From contig NZ_JAAZSQ010000001.1 of assembly GCF_012395835.1 (NCBI RefSeq), positions 445,865-509,864 of the forward strand: a stretch of DNA of 64,000 nucleotides, in the 5' to 3' direction. This document shows, piece by piece, positions 7,873 through 16,523 of the stretch. Origin of the DNA: Arthrobacter mobilis (GTDB taxonomy: Bacteria; Actinomycetota; Actinomycetes; Actinomycetales; Micrococcaceae). A program made the position numbers and the translations under genes. Every line of letters begins with the position of its first letter. The stretch's first letter is position 1. The notes under the pieces were generated by a model. The model was not told where the DNA came from and searched no databases. It saw only the letters and a list, made by a program, of their open reading frames with translations.

Positions 7873-8649
7873 GTGAATAGCCAGCGTGTGGCGGTCATCA
7901 TCGAGGATGACGGGGACATCCGGAGCATTCTGGAATCGGTGCTGCAGCAATCGGGATTCGAGATCCACGCCGCGGCCACCGGCGCCGACGGTGTCGAAGC
8001 GGTCCGGCGCTTCGAGCCGGACATCATCACGCTGGACCTGGGCCTGCCGGACTTCGACGGGTTCGAAGTGGCGCGGCAGGTGCGCCAGTTCAGCGACGGC
8101 TACATCGTGATGCTGTCGGCGCGCGCCGAGGAGCTGGACACGCTGCTGGCCCTGGAGGCCGGGGCCGACGACTACCTGACGAAGCCGTTCCGCCCGCGTG
8201 AACTGCGCGCCCGGGTGGCGGCGATGCTGCGGCGGCCGCGCCATGGCACACCCGATCCGGCCGGCCCGGCGGCGGAATCCGGATCTGCCGCGCCCGAGCA
8301 CGCTGCCACCGTCACCAGTTCCGGTGCGCTGGTGCATAACGGCCTGACCGTGGACCAGGCCACGCGCACGGCGCAGCTGGGTGGCCGGGACGTGGACCTG
8401 ACCCGGACCGAGTTCGACCTGCTGCATGCGCTGATGGAGAGCGGGCGGGTGGTCAGGACCAAGCCGGACCTGGTCCGGCGGCTGCGCCATGAGCATTACG
8501 ACACCGGCGCCTTCGTCAGCGAGGCGGACGAGCGCGCCGTCGAGGTGCACATCGGGAACCTGCGCCGGAAGCTGGGCGATGATCCGCGGTCCCCGCGCTG
8601 GCTGGAGACGGTCCGCGGCGTCGGCTACCGGCTGGCTCCGCAGCTTTAA
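7873..8649 (+). CDS. OmpR-family response regulator, 258 aa
   Basis: GTG start preceded by GGGGGG. The receiver domain (1-122) has the acidic pocket EDD at 11-13, phosphoacceptor Asp55 in TLDLGLPD, and the Lys of LTKPF near 106. An Ala/Pro-rich linker leads to a winged helix (about 150-256) with the GRVVRTK and VEVHIGNLRRKLGDD signatures. It faces the deletion-bearing kinase across 208 bases, which would be its natural partner. It is closely similar to the regulator at 20821. Target genes are not evident. Confidence 0.9.
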   Translation: MNSQRVAVIIEDDGDIRSILESVLQQSGFEIHAAATGADGVEAVRRFEPDIITLDLGLPDFDGFEVARQVRQFSDGYIVMLSARAEELDTLLALEAGADDYLTKPFRPRELRARVAAMLRRPRHGTPDPAGPAAESGSAAPEHAATVTSSGALVHNGLTVDQATRTAQLGGRDVDLTRTEFDLLHALMESGRVVRTKPDLVRRLRHEHYDTGAFVSEADERAVEVHIGNLRRKLGDDPRSPRWLETVRGVGYRLAPQL

Positions 8650-8657
8650 AGCGGGAA

Positions 8658-8708
8658 CCGGCCCGGCCAGTGCTCCCGGCCGGAAGCGGGGAGCACGGGC
8701 CGGGCCGG
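8658..8708. terminator. Bidirectional hairpin between convergent genes
   Basis: The outer arms CCGGCCCGG/CCGGGCCGG and inner arms GTGCTCCC/GGGAGCAC form a two-part stem in the 81-base gap between the response regulator and the convergent small membrane protein. It can serve both strands. Confidence 0.65.
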
Positions 8709-8730
8709 GAGTGGCCGGATACGGCGCGGT

Positions 8731-8958
8731 CTACTTGGTTTCGTGCGAGTCCGAGCGGCCCAGGATCTGCTTGGGGATGAAGAAGGCCAGGGCGAAGAGG
8801 ATCAGGCCCAGGGCGAAGGCCGGGATGGCGCCGATCTGCGGTTCGAGGCCGAAACTGAGGATCGAGCCCAGGAAGAGAACCATCACAATGGCGAAGACGA
8901 TCACGTTGCCGGCCACGCGGCCTTCGCCGGCATGGGTGCGGGGGGTGGTGCGGGGCAT
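8731..8958 (-). CDS. Small two-helix membrane protein, 75 aa
   Basis: Start chosen at the ATG preceded by GAGGAGTTTTCC; the frame extends further upstream without a ribosome site. Two hydrophobic segments (about 17-37 and 43-64) flank SFGLEPQIG, and the end (PKQILGRSDSHETK) is polar. I do not recognise a named family; similar short membrane proteins are common in Arthrobacter. It ends facing the response regulator and starts 46 bases after the deoC stop. Confidence 0.6.
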   Translation of the reverse strand: MPRTTPRTHAGEGRVAGNVIVFAIVMVLFLGSILSFGLEPQIGAIPAFALGLILFALAFFIPKQILGRSDSHETK

Positions 8959-9004
8959 GGAAAACTCCTCGGTAGTGCGGGTCGGTCGGGCTCCGGAAAC
9001 GGCC

Positions 9005-9676
9005 TTAGTAGGCCGCGGCGCCCTGCTCACCGTTAACAATAGCGACAGATGAGCTGGCCCCAATTCGTGTTGCGCCGGCCCCGATCATCGCGCGGGCGTC
9101 CTCGATAGAGCGCACGCCGCCTGAGGCCTTGACGCCCAGGTCCGGGCCCACCGCCTTGCGCAGCAGTGCGACGTCCTCGACGGTCGCCCCTCCGCCGAGG
9201 AACCCGGTGGAGGTCTTCACGAAGTCCGCGCCAGCCTCGGCGGCCACCTCGCAGACCATGACCTTCTGCTCGTCGGTGAGGAAATGGGTTTCCAGGATCA
9301 CCTTCAGGATCGCGCCGCCGGCGTGCACGGCATCGGCTACGGCCGCGATGTCCATGTAGAGCGAGCTGCGGTCGTTGGCCCGGGCCGCGGCGATATTGAT
9401 GACCATGTCGATCTCGTCCGCCCCGTCCAGGTTCGCCCCGCGGGCCTCGTAGACCTTCACGTCCGTCGGCGTGGCACCGAACGGGAAGCCGACCACACTG
9501 CAGGTCTTCACCCCCGAGCCCTTCAAGGTGTTGTGCACCAGGGCGGCCCAGAGCGGGTTCACGCAGACCGAGGCGAAGCCGTACTTGACCGCCTCCTCGC
9601 AGACCCGGAGGACGTCCTCGCGGGACGCCTCGGGCTTGAGCAGCGTATGGTCGATGTACGAGGCGATGTCGGACAC
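9005..9676 (-). CDS. deoC: Deoxyribose-phosphate aldolase
   Basis: Class I aldolase that splits 2-deoxyribose 5-phosphate into glyceraldehyde 3-phosphate and acetaldehyde in deoxynucleoside salvage. The 223-residue protein has the Schiff-base Lys in FVKTSTGF (Lys154), the second Lys in GVKASGG (Lys183) and the Asp of DEIDMVIN. The GTG start has AAGGAAG 5 bases upstream; the frame stays open further upstream but is unrelated to the family there. Acetaldehyde produced here could feed the aldehyde dehydrogenase at 49652, though the genes are not linked. Confidence 0.95.
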   Translation of the reverse strand: MSDIASYIDHTLLKPEASREDVLRVCEEAVKYGFASVCVNPLWAALVHNTLKGSGVKTCSVVGFPFGATPTDVKVYEARGANLDGADEIDMVINIAAARANDRSSLYMDIAAVADAVHAGGAILKVILETHFLTDEQKVMVCEVAAEAGADFVKTSTGFLGGGATVEDVALLRKAVGPDLGVKASGGVRSIEDARAMIGAGATRIGASSSVAIVNGEQGAAAY

Positions 9677-9798
9677 GGTGCTTCCTTCCTGGACGATCCC
9701 GGACCCAGCCGTGGGCCGGCTCGGCTTTGGTTCTCCATCTTTGCACACCCTGCTGCCCGCGATGCGCCCCGCTCCCGGCCGCTGTGCCGGCCGGCGCG

Positions 9799-10956
9799 CT
9801 AGACGTTCAGCCGGTAGCCGCGCTTGATGACCGTGGCCACCAGGCGGGGATCCGGCAGCGCCTGGCGCAGCCGGCTGATGGCCATGTCCAGCGCGTGCTC
9901 GGCGGTGGCCTCCGGCAGGTACTGCCCCAGGGTCTCGCGCGGCAGCACCGCGCCGCCGGCGGCGGCCAGCACCCGGAACAGGGTCATCGGCGCCGGGGCC
10001 AGGTCGGCACTGTGGTCGCCGAGGATCACGGTACGGCCGCGGATCTGGACTTCGCCCAGGGCGGTGTCGAAGCGTTCGACCAGGTGCCCGCCGATGTGCT
10101 CGACCACCAGCCGGATGAGGGCACCCATCCGGTAGCGCTCGGGCAGGATCGGCTCGATGCCGGCTGCATGCAGGGGCTGGGCCGTCACCGGGCCGACGGC
10201 TGCGGCCACGACGCCGGCGGAGAACGCCTCGACCAGGCACTCGTGCAGGCCCGCCTCGTGCGCGGTGCTCAGCAGGGCGTCGACCGCCGGGGCGCTGGTG
10301 AAGGTCACGACGTCCAGCTGCCGGTTGCAGACGGCCTCGATCAGCCGCCGCACCTTCTCGCCGGCGTCGTCCGGCTTGACCCAGCGGTAGGGCGTCACCG
10401 GCAGCACCGTGGCGCCGGCGGCCCGCAGCCGCTCCAGCTGGCACACGTCCGTGTAGCCGTGCTGCTGGAAGGCAATGGCCAGGCCGGCCACGCCTTCGGC
10501 CAGCAGCATGTTCACCAGGGTGCTGGTGCGCTCGTCGGGGCTGGTTCCGGCGTCGTCCAGGCCCGCGGCCCGGACCGCGCCGCGGGCCTTGGGTCCGCGG
10601 ACGAAGATCCGCGACCGCTCCAGCACCGATGTCAACTGGTCCCCGAGCCCGGCGGCGTCGGCCGCCTCGAACCAGCGGCGCATGCCGTAGGCGGTGGTGA
10701 TGACGGTGATGTCCGGACGCGCCTGCAGCACCCGGGTGGTGTCGGCCAGGAGCAGATGATCCTGCTCCACGGGTGCGATCTTCAGGACCGGGGCGTGCAT
10801 GACCGTGGCGCCGCGCCGCTGCAGGGCCTGGATGAGGTCCCCGGAACGCCGGTCCGAGGTGACTCCGATCCGGAAGCCGGTGAGGGTCTCGGTACCTGTC
10901 CGGGGGATGCCGCCGTCCTCGAACGACGGGTCGTTGCGCTTTGCCGGATGGCTCAT
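9799..10956 (-). CDS. HemD-like/winged-helix regulator of nitrite assimilation (NnaR type), 385 aa
   Basis: Residues 25-285 have the two-lobed uroporphyrinogen-III synthase fold (TGFRIGVTSDRR, VITTAYGMRRW, VVTFTSAPAVDALL, VAAAVGPVTAQPL). Residues 290-385 form an OmpR-type DNA-binding wing (PMTLFRVLAAAGGAVLPRE, ALDMAISRLRQALP, VIKRGYRL). This fusion is known in actinobacteria, including Streptomyces NnaR, a regulator of nitrate and nitrite assimilation genes. The start overlaps the cobA stop (ATGA), placing it last in nirB-cobA-regulator. It may retain synthase activity, regulate the cluster, or both; the regulatory role is the better supported. Confidence 0.85.
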   Translation of the reverse strand: MSHPAKRNDPSFEDGGIPRTGTETLTGFRIGVTSDRRSGDLIQALQRRGATVMHAPVLKIAPVEQDHLLLADTTRVLQARPDITVITTAYGMRRWFEAADAAGLGDQLTSVLERSRIFVRGPKARGAVRAAGLDDAGTSPDERTSTLVNMLLAEGVAGLAIAFQQHGYTDVCQLERLRAAGATVLPVTPYRWVKPDDAGEKVRRLIEAVCNRQLDVVTFTSAPAVDALLSTAHEAGLHECLVEAFSAGVVAAAVGPVTAQPLHAAGIEPILPERYRMGALIRLVVEHIGGHLVERFDTALGEVQIRGRTVILGDHSADLAPAPMTLFRVLAAAGGAVLPRETLGQYLPEATAEHALDMAISRLRQALPDPRLVATVIKRGYRLNV

Positions 10957-11978
10957 ACCGCCTCCAGCCGCCCGGCCAGCCCGGCCAGCTGCGCCGCCTG
11001 GTCCCGGCAGCTGCCTGCCTGGCGGACCACCTCGCCGATGACCAGGACCGCCGGGGACTTGCAGCGTGCGGCCCCGGCCGCGGTGACAATTCCGGACAGG
11101 TCCGAGACCGTGGTGCGCTGGGAGTCGCTGTAGCCGCGTTCGACGACGGCCACCGGCATGTCCGCGCGCATGCCGGCCCGCCGCAGGCCGGCAGCCAGCT
11201 GGGGCAGCGTGCCCACGCCCATGAGCACCACGATGGTGCCGCCCAGCCCGGCGAGGTGCCGGTGCTCGGTGTCGGTCAGCGGCTGGTGCCCGGAGACCAC
11301 CGTGAACATGTGGCTGACCTCGCGGTGGGTCACCGGGATCCCGGCGGCGGCCGGGACCGCGATGGCGCTGGTGACGCCGGAAACCACCGTCACCGGGATG
11401 CCGGCCGCGGTGCAGCTGGCCACTTCCTCGCCGCCGCGGCCGAAGACGAAGGGGTCCCCGCCCTTGAGCCGTACCACGTGCTCGCCCGCCTTGGCGGAGT
11501 CGATCATCAGCTGTTCGATGTCCGCCTGGCCCACCGGATGGTGCCCGGGGCGTTTGCCGACGTCGACCAGCCTGGCGCCCGGCGCCAGCCGGTCCAGGTT
11601 CCGGTGCGGGGCCAGCCGGTCGTAGTAGACGACGTCCGCCTCCCGCAGGGCCGCCAGTGCCTGGGCGGTCAGCAGGTCCTCGGTGCCCGGTCCGCCGCCG
11701 ACCAGCGTGACCTGCCCGCCGGGTGCCGCCGCCTGTTCACGCACCAGCAGCACGCCGCGCCGGCGGCATTCCCCGGCCAGCGGCTCCCAGCCGCTGCCGT
11801 CGTCGACCGCGGCCACCAGGGCCGCGCCGTCGAGCAGTCCGGGGCGGAAATCCGCCGGCGTGGCGAGCGTGCGGACGACGGCGCCGGCGCTGCGGTAGCG
11901 GCGGACGGCGCGGCGGGCGGCCGCGGCATTGCCGGCGACCAGGACGGTCAGCCCGGCCAGATCTGCGGTGAAGTTCAT
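10953..11978 (-). CDS. cobA: Uroporphyrinogen-III C-methyltransferase with a reduced Met8-like N-terminus
   Basis: Makes precorrin-2 from uroporphyrinogen III, the branch to siroheme. Residues 88-330 are the SUMT domain: VTLVGGGPGTEDLLT, VYYDRL, VRLKGGDPFVFGRGGEE and VPVTHRE. Residues 1-85 look like a shortened Met8/CysG N-terminal domain (LTVLVAGNAAAARRAV, where an intact one has a GxGxxA nucleotide loop) and are too short for a complete precorrin-2 dehydrogenase. GGAG precedes the ATG. It lies 24 bases after nirB and overlaps the regulator gene, so one operon provides reductase, cofactor enzyme and regulator. Confidence 0.9.
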   Translation of the reverse strand: MNFTADLAGLTVLVAGNAAAARRAVRRYRSAGAVVRTLATPADFRPGLLDGAALVAAVDDGSGWEPLAGECRRRGVLLVREQAAAPGGQVTLVGGGPGTEDLLTAQALAALREADVVYYDRLAPHRNLDRLAPGARLVDVGKRPGHHPVGQADIEQLMIDSAKAGEHVVRLKGGDPFVFGRGGEEVASCTAAGIPVTVVSGVTSAIAVPAAAGIPVTHREVSHMFTVVSGHQPLTDTEHRHLAGLGGTIVVLMGVGTLPQLAAGLRRAGMRADMPVAVVERGYSDSQRTTVSDLSGIVTAAGAARCKSPAVLVIGEVVRQAGSCRDQAAQLAGLAGRLEAV

Positions 11979-12002
11979 GGGGGACTCCTTCGGGACGGCG
12001 GG

Positions 12003-14753
12003 TCAGTCGGTGGAACGGAGGGGGATCGAGGCGCCCAGCAGCACCGGGCCGGTGCCCGCTGCTGCCAGCTCGTCGCCGGTGGCGGGCCGGATCATGCCGC
12101 GCTCGCTGACGTTGACGATGGAGCTGTCGGGTTCCTGCGGCGCGTTGACGAAGGAACGGAACCGGCGCAGGCGTTCGGGGTCCTTCAGTGTGGCGGCCCA
12201 TTCATCCTCGTAGTTGTCCACGTGGCGGGCCATGGCCGCTTCGAGGTCCGCGGCGATGCCGAGGCTGTCGTCGACCACCACCTCCCGCACGTGGTCGATG
12301 CCGCCGTCGAGGTCCTGCAGCCAGTGGGCGGTGCGCTGCAGCCGGTCGGCCGTGCGGATGTAGTACATCAGGTAGCGGTCCACGTACCGGATGAGCGTCT
12401 CGTCGTCCAGGTCCTTGGCCAGCAGCTGCGCGTGGGCCGGTGCCGCGCCGCCGTTCCCGCCCACATAGAGGTTCCAGCCGTCCGCGGTGGCGATCACGCC
12501 GACGTCCTTGCCGCGGGCCTCGGCACATTCGCGGGCGCAGCCGGAGACACCCATCTTGAGCTTGTGTGGCGAGCGCAGGCCGCGGTAGCGCAGCTCCATG
12601 CCGATGGCCATGGCTACCGAGTCCTGGACGCCGTAGCGGCACCAGGTCGAGCCGACGCAGGATTTCACGTTGCGCAGCGCCTTGCCGTAGGCGTGGCCGG
12701 ACTCGAACCCGGCCTCCACCAGTTCCTTCCAGATGTCGGGCAGCTGTTCCAGCCGGGCGCCGAACATGTCGATGCGCAGGGCGCCGGTGATCTTGGTGTA
12801 GAGACCGTACTTTTGGGCCACGCGGGCGATCACCGCCAGCTTTTCCGGGGTGATCTCGCCGCCGGGGATGCGCGGGACCACCGAGTACGTGCCGTTTTTC
12901 TGCATGTTCGCCAGTGCCCGGTCATTGGTGTCCTGCAGCGTGCCGCGGCCGCCGTCGAGCAGGTAGGCGCTGTGCTGGGAGGCGAGGATGGAACCGATCA
13001 CCGGCTTGCAGATATCGCAGCCCAGCGGGGCGCGGGTCCCGGCGGCGCCGTGCGCGCCGTCCGCGGGGAGCGCCGGGACCGGGGTGCCGAACCGGGCCAG
13101 GATCTCGTCGGCGCTGGCCAGGCCCAGCGCGCGGACGGCCTCGAACAGCTCGGCGCGGGACATGGCGAAGTGCTCGCAGAGGGCCTTGGACACGGTGATT
13201 CCGGACTTGGTCAGTTCGGTTTCCAGCAGCTTCTTGAGCATGGGCACGCAGGAACCGCACTGGGTGCCGGCGCGGGTGCAGGCCTTGAGCCCGCCCAGCT
13301 CCTGGACCGGGTCCTGCCCCTCGCAGCTGCCGCAGCCGTTCACGGCGTCGCGGATGGCGCCGGCGGAGACGTTGTTGCAGGAGCACAGGATCGCGTCGTC
13401 GGGCAGTTCGGTGTCGGGCGCCTCGCCGCCGCCGGCCGCGGTGAGGTAGGCGCCGGGCTCGGCCGGCAGTTCGCGGCCCAGCAGCGGGCGCAGCGAGGTG
13501 TACGGCGCGGCGTCGCCGACGAAGATGCCGCCGAGCAGCGTCCTGGCATCGCCGGAGACCACCAGCTTCTGGTAGACCCCGCGTGCCGGATCGGCGTAGA
13601 CGATTTCCAGCGCGCCGGGGGTCTTGGCGAAGGCGTCGCCGAAGCTGGCCACGTCCACGCCGGAGAGCTTGAGCTTGGTGGCCGTATCGAAGCCGGTGAA
13701 GACCGCATCCCCGCCGTGCAGCCGGTCCGCCACGATCTCCGCCATGGTGTTGGCCGGGGCGACCAGGCCCACGCACAGGCCGCCGAAATTGGCCACCTCG
13801 CCGATTGCCCAGATGTGCGCCACGTCGGTGGCGCAGGTGTCGTCGATCACGATGCCGCCGCGGGCGCCCATCCGGAAGACCGGCACGAAGTCCGTCTCGC
13901 CCAGCTCCGCAGGTGCCATGCCGGCCGCCGCGGCGGCTTCGGCCTTCGCCCGGTCGTTCAGTGCGCGGGCCAGTTCGTCACGGGGCCGGACGCCGATGGA
14001 GACCACCACCATGTCCGCGTCGATGATCCGCCCGTCCGCCATTTCGACGCCGGTGACCCGCGCGCCGCCGGCGTCGGGTTCGGTGAGCACGGCGGCGGGG
14101 AAGACCCCGCCGTGGACCGCCAGGCCCTTGTCCGCGACCAGCCGGCCCATGGCTTGGCCGGCGCCCTCGTCCAGCTGCGTGCCCATCAGCCACTTGCCGC
14201 CGTCGATCACCACCGGGTTGGCCCCCAGGGACTGCAGGCCGGCGGCGGCCTCGAGGCCGAGCAGGCCGCCGCCGATGGTGACGGCGTTGATGGTGCGGCC
14301 GTACCTGGCGGTCAGCTCGGCGACCTTGCGGTTGATCGACCAGACGTCCTCCAGCGTGCGGTAGACGCTGGTGTGCTCGTTGCCCGGGATGGGCAGGGTT
14401 GCCGCATTGGACCCGGTGGCCAGCACCAGCTCGTCGTAGCCGAAGCGGCCGCCGGCCTCGGTGACGACTTCCCGCGTTCCGAGGTCGATATCCACCGCGC
14501 GGGCCCCGGTGACCAGGGTGACGCCGTCCTGCTCCCAGAGCGCGGCCTCGCCCAAGGTCAGGTCCACGCCGGTGTCGGTCAGGGCCTTGCTCAGCGCGAC
14601 GCGGTCATAGGGGAGGTGGGCTTCCTCGGTCAGCACGGTGAGGGTGAACCGGCCGGTCCCCACGGTGCCGCGCGAGCACATGGCCTCGACAAAGCGGTGG
14701 GCGGCGGGGCCGCCGCCGACGACGACAATCCTGCGCGGTGAATTCTGGGTCAT
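12003..14753 (-). CDS. nirB: Assimilatory nitrite reductase [NAD(P)H] large subunit
   Basis: Reduces nitrite to ammonium in the cytoplasm. In order over 916 residues: FAD/NAD(P)H reductase part (VVVGGGPAAHRF, then GGGLLGLEAAAG), BFD-like [2Fe-2S] part (CSCNNVS ... CTRAGTQCGSC near 425-485), and the siroheme-[4Fe-4S] sulfite/nitrite reductase part with cluster Cys in SCVGSTWCRYG and GCAREC. All ligand cysteines are present, and length is slightly above the usual ~850. The small subunit is not downstream but divergent at 15044, which is unusual. cobA follows at 24 bases. Confidence 0.97.
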   Translation of the reverse strand: MTQNSPRRIVVVGGGPAAHRFVEAMCSRGTVGTGRFTLTVLTEEAHLPYDRVALSKALTDTGVDLTLGEAALWEQDGVTLVTGARAVDIDLGTREVVTEAGGRFGYDELVLATGSNAATLPIPGNEHTSVYRTLEDVWSINRKVAELTARYGRTINAVTIGGGLLGLEAAAGLQSLGANPVVIDGGKWLMGTQLDEGAGQAMGRLVADKGLAVHGGVFPAAVLTEPDAGGARVTGVEMADGRIIDADMVVVSIGVRPRDELARALNDRAKAEAAAAAGMAPAELGETDFVPVFRMGARGGIVIDDTCATDVAHIWAIGEVANFGGLCVGLVAPANTMAEIVADRLHGGDAVFTGFDTATKLKLSGVDVASFGDAFAKTPGALEIVYADPARGVYQKLVVSGDARTLLGGIFVGDAAPYTSLRPLLGRELPAEPGAYLTAAGGGEAPDTELPDDAILCSCNNVSAGAIRDAVNGCGSCEGQDPVQELGGLKACTRAGTQCGSCVPMLKKLLETELTKSGITVSKALCEHFAMSRAELFEAVRALGLASADEILARFGTPVPALPADGAHGAAGTRAPLGCDICKPVIGSILASQHSAYLLDGGRGTLQDTNDRALANMQKNGTYSVVPRIPGGEITPEKLAVIARVAQKYGLYTKITGALRIDMFGARLEQLPDIWKELVEAGFESGHAYGKALRNVKSCVGSTWCRYGVQDSVAMAIGMELRYRGLRSPHKLKMGVSGCARECAEARGKDVGVIATADGWNLYVGGNGGAAPAHAQLLAKDLDDETLIRYVDRYLMYYIRTADRLQRTAHWLQDLDGGIDHVREVVVDDSLGIAADLEAAMARHVDNYEDEWAATLKDPERLRRFRSFVNAPQEPDSSIVNVSERGMIRPATGDELAAAGTGPVLLGASIPLRSTD

Positions 14754-15043
14754 GGCGGGCCTTTCGGATTCGAAACGGTGCGGACTGTGGCCTCCAGCCT
14801 AGGAAGCGGCCGTTGCCTGCCGATTGCCCTTCTGTTTCCTCCTGTTGACATTTGGCTGGGTTTTGCCGGGTCTTTGGGTGGGGAGTTGGAAACCTGCCGG
14901 AAACATCCCGGCCGGTCACCGGCGGCCGGCGCAGTGGTGAGGCGCGTTTTACGTCCGCGTTACGCCGGGCGGAGCCGGGCGAAACATCGGCTTCCTAGCA
15001 TTCCTGGGACAGGATCCGATCCGCTTCCAGAACGGGGACCACC
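14754..15043. promoter_or_regulatory. Divergent nirB/nirD control region with GlnR-like half sites
   Basis: The 290 bases between the two starts hold no gene. On the nirD side, TTTAC (14948), GTTAC (14959) and GAAAC (14981) fall on an 11-base register, the spacing of actinobacterial GlnR sites (GTNAC/GAAAC repeats), followed by a -10-like TAGCAT (14996-15001) without a clear -35, as expected for an activated promoter. A second pair, GAAAC at 14889 and 14900, is also exactly 11 apart. On the nirB side, a TAGGCT -10-like element lies on the minus strand about 50 bases before the start. Site assignment is by eye. Confidence 0.4.
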
Positions 15044-15436
15044 ATGACCGTAATGATTTCTCCCGAGACCCTGTCCGCCACGGACATCCACTGGCACAGC
15101 GTATGCCGGGTGGAGGACCTTGAGGACTGCTGGGGCGAGGCAGCCCTGGTCCAGGGCCGGCAGCTGGCACTGTTCCGCCTCTCGGCCACCGAGGTGTATG
15201 CCGCGGACCAGCGAGACCCTGCCACCGGGGCGTACGTGATGGCCCGCGGGATTGTCGGCAATGCCGGCTCCCGCGCCACCATCGCTTCGCCGCTGCATAA
15301 AGAGGTGTACCTGCTGGCCACCGGCGAGTGCCTGGGCAATCCGGACCTGTTCCTGCCCACCTACCCGGTCCGTCTCGAGGAGGGGATGGTGCTGGTCGGA
15401 CTGGATGCGGCAACCGGCGCAGAGGCGGCCGGATGA
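15044..15436 (+). CDS. nirD: Nitrite reductase small subunit
   Basis: 130 residues with the Rieske-like fold of NirD (WHSVCRVEDLED, GRQLALFRLSATEVYAADQ, ASPLHKEVYLLATGECL), lacking the two Cys-His cluster-binding motifs of true Rieske proteins, as is normal for NirD. It partners NirB. Its position opposite nirB rather than behind it means the subunits are made from two promoters. Its stop overlaps the chelatase start (ATGA). Confidence 0.93.
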   Translation: MTVMISPETLSATDIHWHSVCRVEDLEDCWGEAALVQGRQLALFRLSATEVYAADQRDPATGAYVMARGIVGNAGSRATIASPLHKEVYLLATGECLGNPDLFLPTYPVRLEEGMVLVGLDAATGAEAAG

Positions 15437-16344
15437 CTGCCCCGGCAGTGGCGGAGGCAGGCGCAGGCCCGCAGCTGGTGAACGAGCCCTGGGGCGGCAT
15501 GCTGGACCTGCACGGGCCCGCCGGCACCGGCCCGACGCTCAAGGCCCCGGCACCTCTCCGGCGGCGGCGCATTCCGCTGCCGGCCCCGCAGGGTCCGGTT
15601 CCCGGCGTCTTCAGCTGCGAGCCCTGGGGCGGCCTGGCCGCAGCCGGCACGGCCCTGGTGGCGGCGGCGCACGGCACGTCCTCGCCAGCCGGCCAGGCGG
15701 CCATCGGCGCGCTGGTCCGCGCGGTGGCAGCGCGCCGCCCGGACCTGGACGTCGTCGAGGCCTTCGTCGACGTCCAGGAACCTGCCGTGCCCGCGGTGCT
15801 GGCCGGGCTCGAGGGGCCGGCCCGGATCGTGCCGCTGCTGCTTTCGGCCGGCTACCACGTGCATGTGGATCTGGCCGATGCTGCCGCGGCGCGGCAGGAC
15901 ACCACCACCGGCCCTGCCCTGGGGCCGGATATCCGGCTGGTGCGGGTGCTGGCCCGCCGGCTCCGGGAGGCCGGGCTGCGCCGCCGGGACCGCGTGGTCC
16001 TGGCCTGCGCCGGTTCCACCGATGCGCGGGCGGTGGAGGACTGCGGGCGGACAGCCCGGATGCTGGGGGAACTGATCGGCAGGCCGGTCACCGCAGGCTT
16101 TATCTCGGCCGCGCAGCCGGCACTGAAGGCGGCCGTCGCGGCCGAACGCGCCGGGATCGCCCGGCGCCGCTTCCGGGCCCGCGGGGCCCGGGTGGTCGTG
16201 GCCAGTTACCTGCTGGCACCCGGCTACTTCGCCTCGCTGGCGGCCGGCTGCGGGGCCGACGCCGTGGCACCGCCGCTGCTGGTGCCCGGGGAGGAGCCGC
16301 CAGCGGAACTGGTCGATCTGGTCCTGGACCGGTTCGCCGGATAG
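15433..16344 (+). CDS. CbiX/SirB-type sirohydrochlorin chelatase, 303 aa
   Basis: Inserts the metal (Fe2+ in siroheme synthesis) into sirohydrochlorin. The chelatase part starts near residue 74 with LVAAAHGTSSPAG, whose His is a predicted metal/catalytic residue, followed by VEAFVDVQEP and PLLLSAGYHVHVDL. A second, degenerate half (about 180-300) matches two-domain CbiX proteins. The first 70 residues are unusual, with EPWGG repeated at residues 18-22 and 63-67, encoded by an identical 15-base sequence at 15484 and 15619. The ATG overlaps the nirD stop. Next to nirB/nirD and cobA, iron for siroheme is the likely product rather than cobalt. Confidence 0.85.
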   Translation: MTAPAVAEAGAGPQLVNEPWGGMLDLHGPAGTGPTLKAPAPLRRRRIPLPAPQGPVPGVFSCEPWGGLAAAGTALVAAAHGTSSPAGQAAIGALVRAVAARRPDLDVVEAFVDVQEPAVPAVLAGLEGPARIVPLLLSAGYHVHVDLADAAAARQDTTTGPALGPDIRLVRVLARRLREAGLRRRDRVVLACAGSTDARAVEDCGRTARMLGELIGRPVTAGFISAAQPALKAAVAAERAGIARRRFRARGARVVVASYLLAPGYFASLAAGCGADAVAPPLLVPGEEPPAELVDLVLDRFAG

Positions 16345-16523
16345 CTCCTTGACCCCGGCCCCCATCCGGGGCGGTGCTTCAGGAACCGGTTCTGCCGGAC
16401 AGGAAACGCCGCTGTGATCCTTGACACGGTCCCGCCTGGACGGGGCGGAGTTCGTGGACTACCGGCGGGCGAATTCCCCAACGACCGCAGCTGGCGCCGC
16501 TGAACGGGCAGCGGGCCGGCCCG

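Noticed and set aside
9677..11089. Upstream extension of the deoC frame across the regulator gene
   Set aside because: The extension is out-of-frame sequence of the HemD-like regulator; deoC starts at the GTG at 9676 with AAGGAAG before it.
10941..14741. A 1266-codon open frame on the plus strand opposite nirB and cobA
   Set aside because: It is an antisense shadow caused by high GC; its predicted protein is low-complexity (Gly, His, Arg, Gln) and covers nirB, which has complete family motifs.
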